Counted from the first letter of the stretch, positions 1 to 11,135 are shown. The stretch: 64,000 nucleotides of DNA from Sclerodactyla briareus (GCA_026419785.1 JAODTK010005631.1:124001-188000); one strand, 5' to 3'. Notes: generated from the sequence alone by a model not told the origin. A program made the numbers and translations.

Positions 1-2080
1 TCCACAGATGCTCTGGATGGTTGGCCAGCCTGACCCTTTGAGTGTTGCATGGCTGTCTACCATAGTAGGAACGAAGTTTTGAGTGGGGGGGCGGGGGCTG
101 AAGTTTGTAGACGGACAATGGGGGAGTGTGTCTAAGGATAGGGGGTGTCCCCTCCCCTTTGGAAAATGCTTGCATTTCAGATAGGTTAGATGCCAATTTG
201 GTGACAATTTAGCACACTTATACACCATTCCATTGGGGGAAATCACATTTTCACGATTACGACTTGGTGATTCATTTTTTCTGTACCCAAATTGAATAAA
301 ACAAAGGGCCCGAGCGTTGGTTCTAACTTTCACACTTTGGCTAATATGCCCAAACTTGTTGTTCTGAACAGTTGTTCCAGTTGAAATAGTGCTGTGATCG
401 GACGTTGTTCACAGTCACCCACTTATACAATTTCTGGGAAACTCACTATACTGTAGGTTGTTTGCTGGCGATGACCTACAATCGCTGATGATTATTCCCC
501 AATCAGTGTCGTTGGTTTTGATGATTTTTCATTATCGATACCGCTAACATGGTTGACATATGGGTCCGGCAGGCAAAGGGGTGGTCAAACAAGATATAGC
601 ACTAAATACCATAAATTAATGAAAAAATGAGGAATATATAATCAACATAAATCCATATTTTTCCGGAACCTTAATACCTTAATTAACTCGTTACAGAGTT
701 AGGCCCCACTGAGGATTAAGTTCCTTTGTTATATTACGCGGACATTTGTATAGAATTCAAGTATAAGATCTCCATTGGCAATACCAGTTCTATTTGGCAC
801 TGACTCATCCAGCTGACCAGGGATTGCGTGTGCATGCCGATTGCGACTGCTAAATACAACAAAATACTCAGTGTACTGGTTGGTGCACGTACATACACGT
901 AGAGATTATATCGCGGGTCGGCAATCGGGCACACAACACGTAGGCTTGAAGGGTCAGAATATTGCGTTTTGAGTAATGCGAATATTAATTCGCAGGTTCT
1001 TGCTTCTAAATGTGGAAGATGAAGAAACACACAAATTATAGGCTGAATTATAGCATATATAATTTAATAATTTGTGAATGAAATAAAAAAGGGTTTTCTT
1101 CATTGGGAAGTGGGGCGATGCTATTCCCGCCCCAGCCCCCCGGTTCTTACGCCCTGGCTTTACTGCTATTGTTTGGAGCCCTGGTGGCATTCCCCAACGG
1201 AAGAGGAGAGGGAAAAGGGGACTCATAGTTCCAATCTGGAAAGGAAAAGGGTGTACTCGGGACTGCAATAACACAGCGGGTTACCTCTTCCTCTCGCACC
1301 TGGCATAGTCTTCGCTAGGACATCCTGAACAAGATCCGTTTGTTGTTGACAGCTGCATGCCATCAACGTCATGAGCAGTCGAGGTGTTTTACTTCCAGAA
1401 GTCCACTGTCGATCGCCGCGGACTCACAGCCGAGTTAAAGCTCTCCATGGGCCTTGGCGGTTTTTCTAAATCATCATCCATACCAGTTTCCACCATTCAT
1501 TCGCTATTGTCAATTACCAACCCTCAGGGGTGGGAAAGGCTCATTGTTCACGCACCCCCCACAGACACACATGGGTCATGGACGCATCACGGTTGCTGGA
1601 CATGCAGTAGGAGCGCAATCCTAGGCTTACCATAGTTCAATTTGAACTACTACTGGTTGTAAACGTACAACATATACAAGTGAGGCGAAATGTTAATTAC
1701 AATGTGGACGTCCACGAACACTCTCTGAAACATTCATTCATTCCCATGCCACTTTTAAAAGTAACCACTATTTAAGAGACTTATAATCAGCCCACCACAA
1801 AATAATTTCTCTTTTGCATCCACGGGTCTGGGGAGAACATATCATACCACATCTTCTCCATATAGTTTGATGATATAAGAAAGGACAAAAAATCTCCAAC
1901 TTGAGGTAGGTAAACGTATACCTTCGTGTGACGTGGTGACTCCTCCGAAATGACGGTCTACGTGAATGAGTCAGATGAATATTCTTAGTTTGTGCTGTCT
2001 GAGAAAGTCTCTCACTAGGGCGTTCTGGGGCGAGATCTCTTGCCGGAGCTAAGCTTTCTACCGAGTGGACTCTTATTCTA
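1..2080. other. Unrecognised non-coding DNA
   Basis: No gene, RNA or repeat was recognised here. Open frames are short, overlap on both strands, and lack domain-like composition. There are G-rich runs near 85-150 and a C-rich patch near 1125-1145. Confidence 0.5.
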
Positions 2081-2089
2081 CTGAGTAGT

Positions 2090-2690
2090 TACTGTTCCAC
2101 CCCAGAGCCAGTCCCCCCCTTCTCGCATTTCTCGGCAGAGATGAGGGCAGGAGAACTGTCGTAAGCATAATCATCGAATGTAACTGCGCCAACAGCCGGT
2201 ATTTCATGGACCAATGCGGCGTCGTCGAAGATTTTTTTAACAAATTATACTTGCGGCGGCATCGTCTTCAGTTTCTAGGAACTTCAACAGCTTAGACTAG
2301 GCTGCTGTAATTCGTAGTTTTCCAGAGTTGGGGATAATGGAGGTTATCGCTGGTTCTCGCGACAGCCAATGAACCAGGGTCCACCTCCTCGCAACTGTTT
2401 GCAAAGAAGGGACGACATGAAGACACTATCTCGTCGTTCCTGCAGGGACAGCAGACTTTTTTATTTCTAGTTCACGGATCTCCCTTCACCCTGTTTTTTG
2501 CGTCTTGAGGGAGAAAGTGCACTCTTCTTGATTGTATGTTGTGGGGGGCGTGAAGCGATCTTGTTTCGTCAATGAAGACCTGTCTTCAATGTGAAACTGC
2601 TCGGAACCAATTGCCTCGATTTGCTGAGTCTGTTTCCGTAACTGATTCGTCAGTACAGTCGCGAGAGTGAAAAACAAGCAATTCTCACCG
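2090..2690 (-). pseudogene. Possible decayed coding remnant
   Basis: Read on the minus strand, this stretch gives several protein-like segments in different frames with few internal stops. One runs from about 2230 down to 2095 and contains KKIFDDAALVHEIPAVGAV, then an acidic/aromatic stretch, and ends at a stop codon. It begins at a run of seven A residues, where a one-base change would join it to an upstream acidic segment (LETEDDAAASIIC). A further open segment at 2486-2677 is polar and glutamine-rich. I do not recognise a family. It could be an eroded transposon or host exon, or chance. The evidence is only composition and frame continuity. Confidence 0.2.
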
Positions 2691-2849
2691 CAATGGACGG
2701 ATCACCGTCTTCCACGGATCATTAACTAGTTGTTGGGTGATTAATGAGTGATTGCACTGATTGCACTGATTGACCTTTCTCGTGTGCTGGTAGTGTCCCA
2801 CGCCTATCATTTACGAGCATGTTGTTTTTACAGTTTTTTGCCTCTTTTC

Positions 2850-2856
2850 TATATAT

Positions 2857-2923
<67 letters not shown>

Positions 2924-2976
2924 ATTATATATATATATAATTATATATATATCTATATTATATAATATCATATATA

Positions 2977-3021
<45 letters not shown>

Positions 3022-3050
3022 CTATATATATATATATATATATATATATT
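2850..3050. repeat. (TA)n microsatellite, about 200 bp
   Basis: An almost pure alternating TA tract with a few AA, TT and C interruptions. Open frames across it (Ile/Tyr repeats) are meaningless. Its true length is uncertain because such tracts assemble poorly. Confidence 0.97.
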
Positions 3051-4770
3051 GCCTTCAGTATTTTTCTTTGTTCAATTGATTTCCCAGAATTTTATTGGAT
3101 ATTGTCAGGTTCTATTGAAGTTACTGTTTTATCAGTTGTTCTTCTTTATTTTGCAATGCACTAGGCTGCCGCCACTTCATGAAGCCTGCAGATCTAGCTC
3201 GGGCATTGCTACTGCACAGCCGATCACTCCATACATTTCATACATAATAACCTTATTATTATGTATTTTATGACATTATCGAAATGTAGCCAGCTTTTAT
3301 AGGTTTCACAAACGGCGCACCATAAAATAGACTCGAAGTTTCATGCTTAACAAGGCAGAGGGGTACGAAATATAGCTGCATACCACCACAAGTTTGCACT
3401 GACTAATGGGAACTTGCAAGTCTGCACGATTTCGATTACTGATTTTTCAAGTGCAGACTCAAACACTCAATCATCATATCAGAGATAAACATATCACTAT
3501 CAATTCACAATGCATATATTAGGGGTGCACATGTTGCAAGATTGGATGGAGGAAAGCTGTTTTTCTGCAGTGATTCTCCCGTAGTGAGAATTTTCGTGCA
3601 ATGATAGTGTTGTGACACCTATTGCGCGATATCAAACAAGCAACTGTTGTGGACGTTTCAATATTTTAACTATTGGCAAAATGGTTGGTGGGGTCTAGCA
3701 TCGACAAGGAAGTTTTGCGTAGCTAATGTATACGTGTTACCCTGGCCTTTATATGTATAGTTATATAACCGATTAACCCTATGGAGACTATATATAGAGT
3801 ATGACTGATTTCGCATAACTGGTAGTGTACACACATGGCATCCCAAAGTAAAACTAGCACCAGTGGTGCAACTATAATTTGTGTGAAATGTGTGTGAGGT
3901 AAGTGTTTTGATTAGGGTGGGTGAGTAGGTTAGATGAGTAACTTGAGGCTAAGGGCCAGGGGTTCATACAGATTACGGTTTGGATGGTACCAGAGCATGA
4001 AGCTATCATATTACATGAAGAGGCTATGAGCCTGTGCCTAATGGCGCATTTAATGGACCGTAAGGAATACAAAAAACAAAAGTTCAGCATGTGTAACGTC
4101 CCCATAGAAACAAGTGTGTTATTAACTTGTTGTGTCGAATTGTGTGAACATGATTTTGCATGGCGCAGGCCCACACTCACCCATGGGAGCACATGCCTGG
4201 AAGGCACCTAACCGCATCCACCCACTGCTCCCAATCACTCCGGAGCCTCCTCTGGGGAAGTGACCAGCCTCACCCATCCCCCAACTCCCTGGGGCAACCA
4301 CCCCTACCATGAGCTACAGGGACAACCCTCAGGACACGGTGGACACGATCTTCTGCCGGGTGGTGTTCCATAGTATAGGCTGGCCTAATGGTGACGACAG
4401 TTATAAAACAACTGCAGTCAGTGTTTACTCTAATTGTCAGTGTTACACTAATTTGACAAAACATGCCCAGTATAACGGAATCACAACGTATTTATAGTAC
4501 AGAACGTCAGAAACCATATTCATATCCATCACAAAAATGTGTTTGAGACTGGCAGTAGAACTGTCGAGTTTATATTCTGAAATTGCTCAAAGTTCAATTC
4601 AGCCTTTATTTCATGTCCCCTTTCCAGCCACGAAACTACCCATACTGCAGTAATATATTGTATAAATGATATAAAAACTACAATTGAATTTTTTTTAAAC
4701 CCATGGATCTGAAGGTCAAAATCGTAATTTCGTGGATAGGGTCCCCGTGGCGAAAAATATAGTAACGGTC
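3051..4770. other. Unrecognised non-coding DNA
   Basis: No feature recognised. A CA-rich, GC-richer patch at 4165-4320 stands out in composition from its AT-rich surroundings, but has no convincing coding frame. Confidence 0.45.
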
Positions 4771-4774
4771 GGCC

Positions 4775-4975
4775 GGCTTCTTTTTATCTCATCGGTCCCG
4801 AAGGGCAAGATGAGATATTGTAGTCACTTGGCCATTTCACCTATATTTACTGTTGCTGGTTGTCATAGCAACGGTTGCTATGGTAACCATCGTGGTGGTT
4901 AGGTTACTATCCACTGAGGGGTACCCATTGGTGGGGTACCGTGGGTGCCGGGTGATCCAGCAATGAGGTGCACTT
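4775..4975 (+). repeat. Dispersed hairpin-containing repeat, copy 1
   Basis: This segment matches the reverse complement of 56115-56305 across nearly its whole length. Shared landmarks in order are CTCATCGGTCC, CCGAAGGGC, GATGAGA, CATTTCACCTATAT, ACGGTTGCTATGGTAAC, CTATCCACTGAG, and a GGTG-C-GGGTG-TCCA tail. CTCATC and GATGAG flank the GGTCCCCGAAGGGC core and can form a stem-loop. No transposase, A/B box or poly(A) is seen, so the class (SINE or MITE) is undetermined. Confidence 0.75.
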
Positions 4976-4982
4976 ATGAACG

Positions 4983-5022
4983 TGTCCGTTTGTGTGTGTG
5001 CGTGTGTGTGTGTGTTTCCGTG
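4983..5022 (+). repeat. GT-rich microsatellite
   Basis: An interrupted GT tract (GTGTCCGTTTGTGTGTGTGCG and so on) directly after the hairpin repeat. Confidence 0.8.
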
Positions 5023-5024
5023 TC

Positions 5025-5560
5025 TGTCAGATTTTTGATGGTTTTTCGCAAATATCTCCATTTTGGAATTGCTCTGAATAAGGCAAATTTGGCACACACT
5101 TGATAGTCACAACACACATCTTTGTTCTCAGAATAAGGTGGTAACTATCAAAATTGTGGACAAATTGAGGGCAAAAAACGAATTTTGGGGCAATTTCTCA
5201 ATTTTACGAATTTTTCACTATTTTTCAAGATATTCGCTGATTTCGAGGCTGAAATGATTTCAAACTTTGTAGCAATGCAAAAAGGCACAAATGACAACTT
5301 TTCCCATGCAATCAGCCGAAAATTACCAAAAAGGTGGATTTTAGGGGGGGGGGGGAAATGGACTTTTGGCAAATCTGTTCTGTTTTCAGCATATTCAGCA
5401 AGGTACAGAGTGTCAAAACAAGGGTTTCCCAGCATCGATGCTGTACATTTACTGACATTTCTATGAATATAAATATTTTTGGGGGAAAACAGCAGTTCCC
5501 AGACTTATTTTGATAATTTTGTCTATTTGTAACTCGCGAAAATGCAGCATGTAGAAACAA
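5025..5560 (+). repeat. AT-rich repeat module, class unknown
   Basis: Contains TTCGCAAATATCTCCA-TTTG followed by TAGTCACA and CAAGATATTCG-TGATT, all of which recur in the same order on the minus strand at about 57425-57190. Similarity between landmarks is weak. A poly-G run lies at 5344-5355. The module has no convincing coding frame. See the finding on swapped module order. Confidence 0.4.
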
Positions 5561-6270
5561 CTGATCAGTTCCACAGTTGCCGATGGGGATTGCCCTCTTA
5601 ATTTAATTTGCGAACTGTGATCACCATTGTCTCCATAATAGAGATGATTTGAGTGCTGTAATTTCGATTGTTCTTCTTGTATATGAGGCATCGAAAGATG
5701 GCATTCAATTTTTTTTCATAGGTTATCCTTAGTGCTTATTTTCTCGAATATTGCAAATATTGAATGTAGCTTTGAGCATCACACACAGGGATATCATTCT
5801 GCATCGTTACAACTCTTCTCTAAGAAGAAGGGCTCTGTCGGGTTCATACTTCATAGTAAGTTGAATAGGCCTTTCCGTACAGCATAGCAGGCTTGCCTTG
5901 TAGGGATGATTAGTAATTTTAAATATAACGTATATCTCCTAAGATCTACAAAGTATTCAGTAGCGCTGTACAACCCTAATGAAAAGCCAACTTGAAAAAA
6001 TGAGACTTGAACTGGCCAAGAGTTGGGGAATTCCTGGTTTATAAGTAGTAGGTAGTAACTCATGGTCAGCCCAGGCCCTAGGGTGCATATGACCTGATCA
6101 GCTGACTGTATTGATTGTCAACTTTGAGTAATGGCCAAGCGTGCTAAAAGTAGTATGTGTGTTATTTTCCTCATATGCAATATTCCCATACCCCGAACAT
6201 GTTCACCAAATAAGCAGATATTAAACACTTCATATGTTTGGGGAGGCTTTTGACTCCTAAACACTGCTTC
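5561..6270. other. Unrecognised non-coding DNA
   Basis: AT-rich sequence with no recognisable gene, RNA or repeat. Confidence 0.45.
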
Positions 6271-6271
6271 C

Positions 6272-6400
6272 AGGTGTTGGTGTCGGTGTCGGTGTTGCGC
6301 TCCGATTTCCGATACCGATGTCGGCGTTGTCGGTGTTGGTGTCGGTGTCGAGAGCTACTGGTGTCTGCGTTGGTGTAGTTTCGGATGTGCCGGTGTCGTA
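6272..6400 (+). repeat. Degenerate GGTGTC minisatellite
   Basis: A hexamer-based repeat (GGTGTCGGTGTTGG with variants such as GATGTCGGCGTTG) that fades towards 6400. The open frames over it are Ser/Val and Thr/Asp repeats and are not genes. Confidence 0.85.
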
Positions 6401-6451
6401 CGCAACACTGGTAACGGCCCCACTTGCATGGTCGTTACCAGGGCTAGGCTT

Positions 6452-6540
6452 CACACACACACACACACAACACACACACACACACACACCACACACACAC
6501 ACACCACACACACACACACACAACACACACACACACATAC
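6452..6540 (+). repeat. (CA)n microsatellite with AACA and CCACA phase breaks
   Basis: About 90 bp of alternating CA interrupted at roughly regular intervals by a doubled A or C. Confidence 0.95.
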
Positions 6541-6649
6541 GCACTAACATCTACACATACCGTCATGGCTGTATCGATTCATCTGACTTTGTTAAAAAGT
6601 AAAAAAAAAGAGAGCGAGAAGAAAAAGCCAAAAGGCTTAGTGATTCCTT

Positions 6650-7110
6650 GACTGATTCTGACTTGATCAAGCTAAGCATTGTCATCTTACTTGCTTACAA
6701 AATCTACAGTAGGGACCATGTTGTACTCATTATATGGGGAATTCACATACCACGTATGAACTCCATCCATCAGGAAGGGATGAGTTCTCGCGCCAACGAG
6801 ATAAATTGCGACTTATCATTTTCTCACACTTTCCCATTTTTTGCTCATCCAAAACTGGAAATAGTTCACACAGAAGAATTGGATTCTTGCACTTCCCGTA
6901 GGAAAGCTGCATACTCAATTTCAACCTGATCGAGTCAGGCATTCTGAACTTATCATTTTAAAAATGTTTCCAGACTTAACCTCTCTTAACCGCAAATGAC
7001 CTTTGACCTGACCACGAAAACATGGGGACCATGTACTCATTATGGGGATTGTGGCTCAATATGCTTGATTTCGGTCTCGGTATTTTCCTGTGTTACACAT
7101 TCAATTCTCT
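6650..7110 (-). repeat. AGGTCA-family repeat, minus-strand copy
   Basis: Read on the minus strand, this carries the landmarks of the 15.1-16.8 kb array: a TGAACTTGG-like block, CCCCATAATGAGTACATGGTCCCCAT, then GGTCAGGTCAAAGGTCATTTG. On the plus strand these are TACTCATTATGGGGATT (about 7033) and GACCTTTGACCTGACC (about 7000). An upstream portion around 6705-6770 repeats the TACTCATTATATGGGGAA and CATACCACGTATGAACTCC blocks, so there are two half-units. A related B-type half (CACTTCCCGTAGGAAAGCTG) lies at about 6890. Confidence 0.7.
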
Positions 7111-7450
7111 CACATTTAGATGGGAGATAAGTATTCGCCACAGCACAGCGGAACCATGTGCCACAGTGCATTTTGAACGTTAACGTTAAACGTTTGTTTA
7201 CAATAATAATGGATTTTCATTTATGGTATACTTGCATGAGCACAGAGGATGACGCCTATCCGATGCCAAGCAAGGGTGCCTACCTGGAACTGCACCTTAT
7301 TATCAGCTTCACGAGGTACACAGAACAAGGCAATGCCCCGGAACCATACTGCGAGGTGTAATCACACGCAGCTCCCTCCCCTCGTTTGTCCCTGCTCCAA
7401 TCCCTTGTGCAGCAAGTAGGCAACATATACCATTCTTAAAGTCTTTGGCA
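7111..7450. other. Unrecognised non-coding DNA
   Basis: No feature recognised. A CCCTCCCC-rich patch sits at about 7370. Confidence 0.4.
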
Positions 7451-7519
7451 TGATCGACCCGGACTCGAACCCCCGGTCCCCCGGGCGGAGGGCCGACGCT
7501 CTACCAATTATGACAACCA
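7451..7519 (-). repeat. tRNA-derived SINE head (tRNA-like, decayed)
   Basis: On the minus strand there is an A-box-like TTGGTAGAGCG (plus 7497-7507) and a perfect B-box core GGTTCGAGTCC (near 7463-7473), spaced as in tRNA genes. The two ends pair as a partial acceptor stem: TGGTTG with CGATCA, including two G-U pairs. The 5' half of the D-stem is missing, and the T-stem and anticodon stem are badly mispaired. It is therefore not a working tRNA but a tRNA-derived SINE head or tRNA pseudogene. No poly(A) or tail repeat could be assigned. Confidence 0.65.
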
Positions 7520-7920
7520 CCAGATTAAAGTATAGTGACATATACGGTATGCTCTATACTTAGGCAAATAATGCAGCTCAATTCCCGCGAAATATTCGAC
7601 CAACCTTAGCAACAGGGACGGTGCAATCAGGGTACATATGGAACAGCCCCCCCCCCCCCCCCCACTCCCCCTCCATTGAACAACCCTAATTAGGAAAAAG
7701 TGGACCCTCGTCGGGGAGCTAAGTGAAGGCTCGTCGCGGAGCAAAGCACGGAGAGAAAGAAGGAAGAAAACGTAGGGAAATAAAGAAAGACAAACAGTAA
7801 ATGTGGGAATATACATATGATGTAGATGGGTAGGGCGAGGCAGGCTCGTAGCCAGCTTCCGCAGTAAATGGGCAACTTGCCTTCCCCAATGGCTACGCCA
7901 TTGGGGCGAGGTGCATTTGC
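7520..7920 (-). repeat. Probable miniature element remnant with poly-C/G core
   Basis: A poly-C run at about 7649-7667 and an inner TCCATTGAA block resemble the poly-G/C cores of repeats at 39.6 and 63.7 kb. On the minus strand the region starts with CAATGGCGTAGCCATTGGGG, reminiscent of CAGNGGCGTAGC-type ends elsewhere in the window (48592). A right end was not identified. The open frame at 7508-7930 (140 codons, minus) spans this repeat and poly-Gly sequence and is not regarded as a gene. Confidence 0.4.
7884..7906. repeat. Perfect palindrome, 10-bp arms, 3-nt loop
   Basis: Arms CCCCAATGGC and GCCATTGGGG are exact reverse complements around TAC. It lies at the end of the probable miniature element. 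Confidence 0.9.
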
Positions 7921-7951
7921 TGCGTGTCATCCGTCTGGAAACTTGTCTCTC

Positions 7952-7972
7952 CCCTCCCCCCCCCCCCCCCCC
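7952..7972. repeat. Poly-C tract
   Basis: A run of about 18-20 C within CTCCCC-rich sequence. The length is likely unreliable. Confidence 0.85.
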
Positions 7973-8209
7973 CTCGTTGGGAGAATCATGGCGCTGTACC
8001 TGCCAGTGCCATAATCACGCTGCCCAGATGGTACGAATTCCATTTCGGCGCTCTGCAGGGCTTGCGCAGTCCGCAGAACTCGCTCACTGATCGATTCCCT
8101 GCGCAGCAATCTGTGGATGCCCTGCGCCTGCGCACTCTTGGTGGCTCCTTTTGTTATTCTTGTTTTTCGATTTTTGCGGACTGCGCAGTGTCTGCGCTAC
8201 GGACTAGTG

Positions 8210-9240
8210 GATGGCTAGCTTTGTATTGTTTGGGGGTCAAGTCCAAGATCACCCAAGGTCTGAGAAAATAACTGTGCATCAAAATGTTGTAGAGAGATCA
8301 TTTTTACGCGAAGGATTGGATTGTGGAATGGTGATCTTTTTCGCTATGCAGTCAGGTCGAAGGTCACCCATGATCACTGTCCTATTATGATGACATGGCA
8401 GAAAATGACTCTTGTCATCCACTCGGTGCACGGCAAGGTATCTTTGAGCTCTTTAGTTCTCTCGTTTTCTGCACTGTGATCCCAGTAAAAATATGCAACG
8501 AAATGATGTGGATAGCTCATATGTGGCTGGAGGGTCCAAAGTCACCTAAGGTCAACAAACGTCGAAGTTTTCATGTTAGCAAGAGAACTGTGCAACCAAA
8601 GGATGCGGAGAGATCAATAGTCACGAAAAAAAAGTCTGGAAAGTTTGTGAGCCTAATAACAGTTGCACAGTTATTGTGCTACAAGCCTAACCAGACTATG
8701 ACATCTGTCGACCTTCAGGCACCTCGTACCTGACCCCGAAACAAAGGAGATAATCTATTTCACATAGAGACCCGTTGTCCCAAGTATGAACTCCCTATAC
8801 CGCTTCGTTACACAGTTATTGTGCTCACGAGCCTTTCTGCTCACTTTCAGTGACCTCAGGCTTTGCACAAACCATTAGAGATCTAAATGCCAGTTTAGTT
8901 GCACACATCCATTGTTTTCACAACTTTGCAGACTTTCACCTCAGTTGACCTTTGACGACCTGTATCTAATCCCAAATGAGTAGAAGAAGTCGTTACTCTA
9001 ACTGGGCAATTCTCGAGGCAGGTATGAACTATCTACAACATTTCGTTGCACAGTTATTGTGCTCACCAACTTTGACCTCTGTTGAGCTCAAGTGATACTG
9101 CACCTGACCACAAAACAACATGGATCACCTACATCACATGCCGACCCTACGTGCCGAGTATGAGCCTTCCACATAGCTTAGTAGCACAGCTATTGTGCTC
9201 ACAAGAAGCGTCACATCCACACGCCAAAATCCACTTCTGC
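8210..9240 (-). repeat. AGGTCA-family diverged tandem array, minus strand
   Basis: The landmark ACAGTTATTGTGCT recurs at about 8668, 8813 and 9052, with a variant CACAGCTATTGTGCTCACAAG at about 9186. Between these lie AAGTATGAACT blocks and TGACCTC/TTGACCTTTG blocks. Read on the minus strand the order matches the plus-strand arrays at 15.1 and 49.3 kb: half-site cluster, then AGCACAATAACTGTG, then a TTCATACTTGG block. Unit length is irregular (about 145-240 bp). I see no coding frame that survives the repeat structure. Confidence 0.7.
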
Positions 9241-9572
9241 GTGACTACATAGTCGTATTTCGCCTGCGGCAGAGGAATGAATAACCCACGGGAGCCGGGT
9301 GCATGGACCAGCGATAAGTAACTCTTCAGAAACGGCGTGGACGCGTCTGTGTGTGTTCGCGTAAGTCAGATAATCTATGTTTTGGAATTACTGAACATTT
9401 TCAATTCTTGCGATTAGATAGTCATGCGCGCTCCGGATTAGAACATCCTTCATTCGCACCCAGTAAGCTACCATATGTATCATTTACACATTTGGGTCAC
9501 CCCGGGAAGATAATTTTGACGGTTAATTACCAACTTTCTGATCCAATTTGAACTAAATACCGCCATGGAGAG

Positions 9573-9595
9573 TTTTTTTTTTTTTTTTTTTTTTT
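9573..9595. repeat. Poly-T tract
   Basis: 23 T residues. On the minus strand this is an A-rich tail at the 3' side of the repeat at 9600-9945. Confidence 0.9.
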
Positions 9596-9599
9596 CAAT

Positions 9600-9945
9600 T
9601 CTCGGAGGGGCACCCTCTTATGACCTTGAATTAATGCCAAGAATGAACAGTGTTAATTTCCCGTGAAGTTCAACGATACCCACATACCTAATTTGAACTT
9701 CACACATGCTTGCATTCATTTGATATCGTGCTGACCAGTTGTCAGAGGTTTGCCCCTCTCACGACCTTGAATGACCTCGAATAAGAACATCCTCAAGTAA
9801 ATGTGCATCGCACGTACCTAATTTGAACTTGGTGCATGCTTGCGCCGGTTAGATATCCTGCTGGCAAGCAGTGTCTGGAAGTGGCACCTACACACACGTA
9901 CGCACATTTACAAACACACACACACACACAAACACACATACGCAT
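9600..9945 (-). repeat. AGGTCA/CACGATATC-subfamily repeat with GT border, minus strand
   Basis: On the minus strand the order is (GT)n (plus 9886-9940 as CA), then a CAGCAGGATATCTAAC block, AAGCATGCACCAAGTTCAAATT, AAGGTCATTCAAGGTCGTGA, then a second half-unit with CAGCACGATATCAAATG and TGAAGTTCAAATTAGGT. The same order, including the GT microsatellite at the 5' side, is seen on the plus strand at 49.2 and 62.8 kb. Confidence 0.8.
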
Positions 9946-10969
9946 ACCTGCTTATTATCGCAGAATTATCTGCACCAAAACCAAGCAGGCCTAGACGTGA
10001 GATCACCTATCGTTGTATATCTGCCATATCCCATGAGTCGTGTCGCAGACCTGACATTATCGCTGAATTTACAGATCCTCCATATGACGTACATGGTGCT
10101 ATTCAGTTCTACAATACCACTCGGCCAGCTGTTGGATAATCACGCACCCTCCAAGAGGAACGTCATCACAATTAGACGCGATGCCAATGGTGTACTCCAG
10201 ACATTGCTATTGCTGAACAAAAGAGGCGTTCTGTAGAAAAAAGCAGTGGCGCAAAAGCAAGCGTGAATTCCACAGTCAGATTATCTGGCGTATGCAAACT
10301 CATCAAGGCATTGTCCGAAAGGGAAAGCAGCTACTACCAAAATTTGACTCAAGACCATGCCAATGATAAAAAAAAAAAAATCACTCTTTCGGATCGTATC
10401 TTCCCTTTCTACTTCCTCAAGTGCTCTGCTGCCATCACATACATCTGAACTTGAGTTAAGTGAACGTCTCTACAGCTATTTCACTGAGAAAATTACTGAC
10501 ATTCGTGCGGAACTGGTCACCACAAGTATCAACAATTAACGTTGATGATGTTGAGGCAAATTCATCAGCCTCTCTCAGCTCGTTTCAGCTAATTTCACCT
10601 GAGGATATTCGTTGAATTGTCAAAGTCCAGCTGTTCTGACTCGTTTCCGACATCATTTATCAACACGTTGTCGGGGTAGTACTGCTCATATTTGTCGAAT
10701 TGTGAACAAATCACTCGAGACTGGAGTGATTCTTATGACAGCAATCATTACACCTCTCCCGAAAAAAGCCAACTCTTGATGCTGAAGTCATGGGTAAGTT
10801 TCGGCCAATATCAAACCTGCCATTCATTGCAAAAAGTTATTGGAAAGGCAGCATCACGTCAGCTCATGGATTGATTACCTTGATATCAAGTATTACTGGA
10901 ACTATTGCAGTCTGCTTACCGACAGAGGCACAGCACGAAGACAGCATTGCTCTTGGCCAACTCTTCGTT

Positions 10970-11135
10970 AGGGCCTTTTCACACTTGTAGCTTTGTGGCT
11001 TTCCTTTCGTTTTTTTTTCCACTATGACTGACTGTTTCTATTGTTCTTTTAGGATTTCGTTTTCTTATGTGAAGCGCATTGGTACTCTTCGTGATATTGC
11101 GCTTTATAAGTATACAATATTATTATATTATTAAT
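10970..11135 (+). mobile_element. SINE-like insertion inside the LINE
   Basis: The reverse transcriptase reading is interrupted after the block coding for the pre-palm region and resumes at NDILTALDSGQ (about 11137). The intervening sequence ends with GTGAAGCGCATTGGTACTCTTCG, TTGCGCTTTATAAGTA and an ATT-repeat tail. A GCGC-TTTATAA plus (ATT)n ending is typical of many SINE and L2-type 3' tails. I could not define target-site duplications. Confidence 0.55.

Noticed and set aside
6257-6602. Cys/Val or Thr/His repeat proteins
   Set aside because: They are translations of the CA/GT microsatellite and GGTGTC minisatellite.
7508-7930. 140-codon minus-strand open frame as a gene
   Set aside because: It spans a poly-C/G tract, a repeat terminus and the tRNA-like boundary; the poly-Gly core is an artefact.
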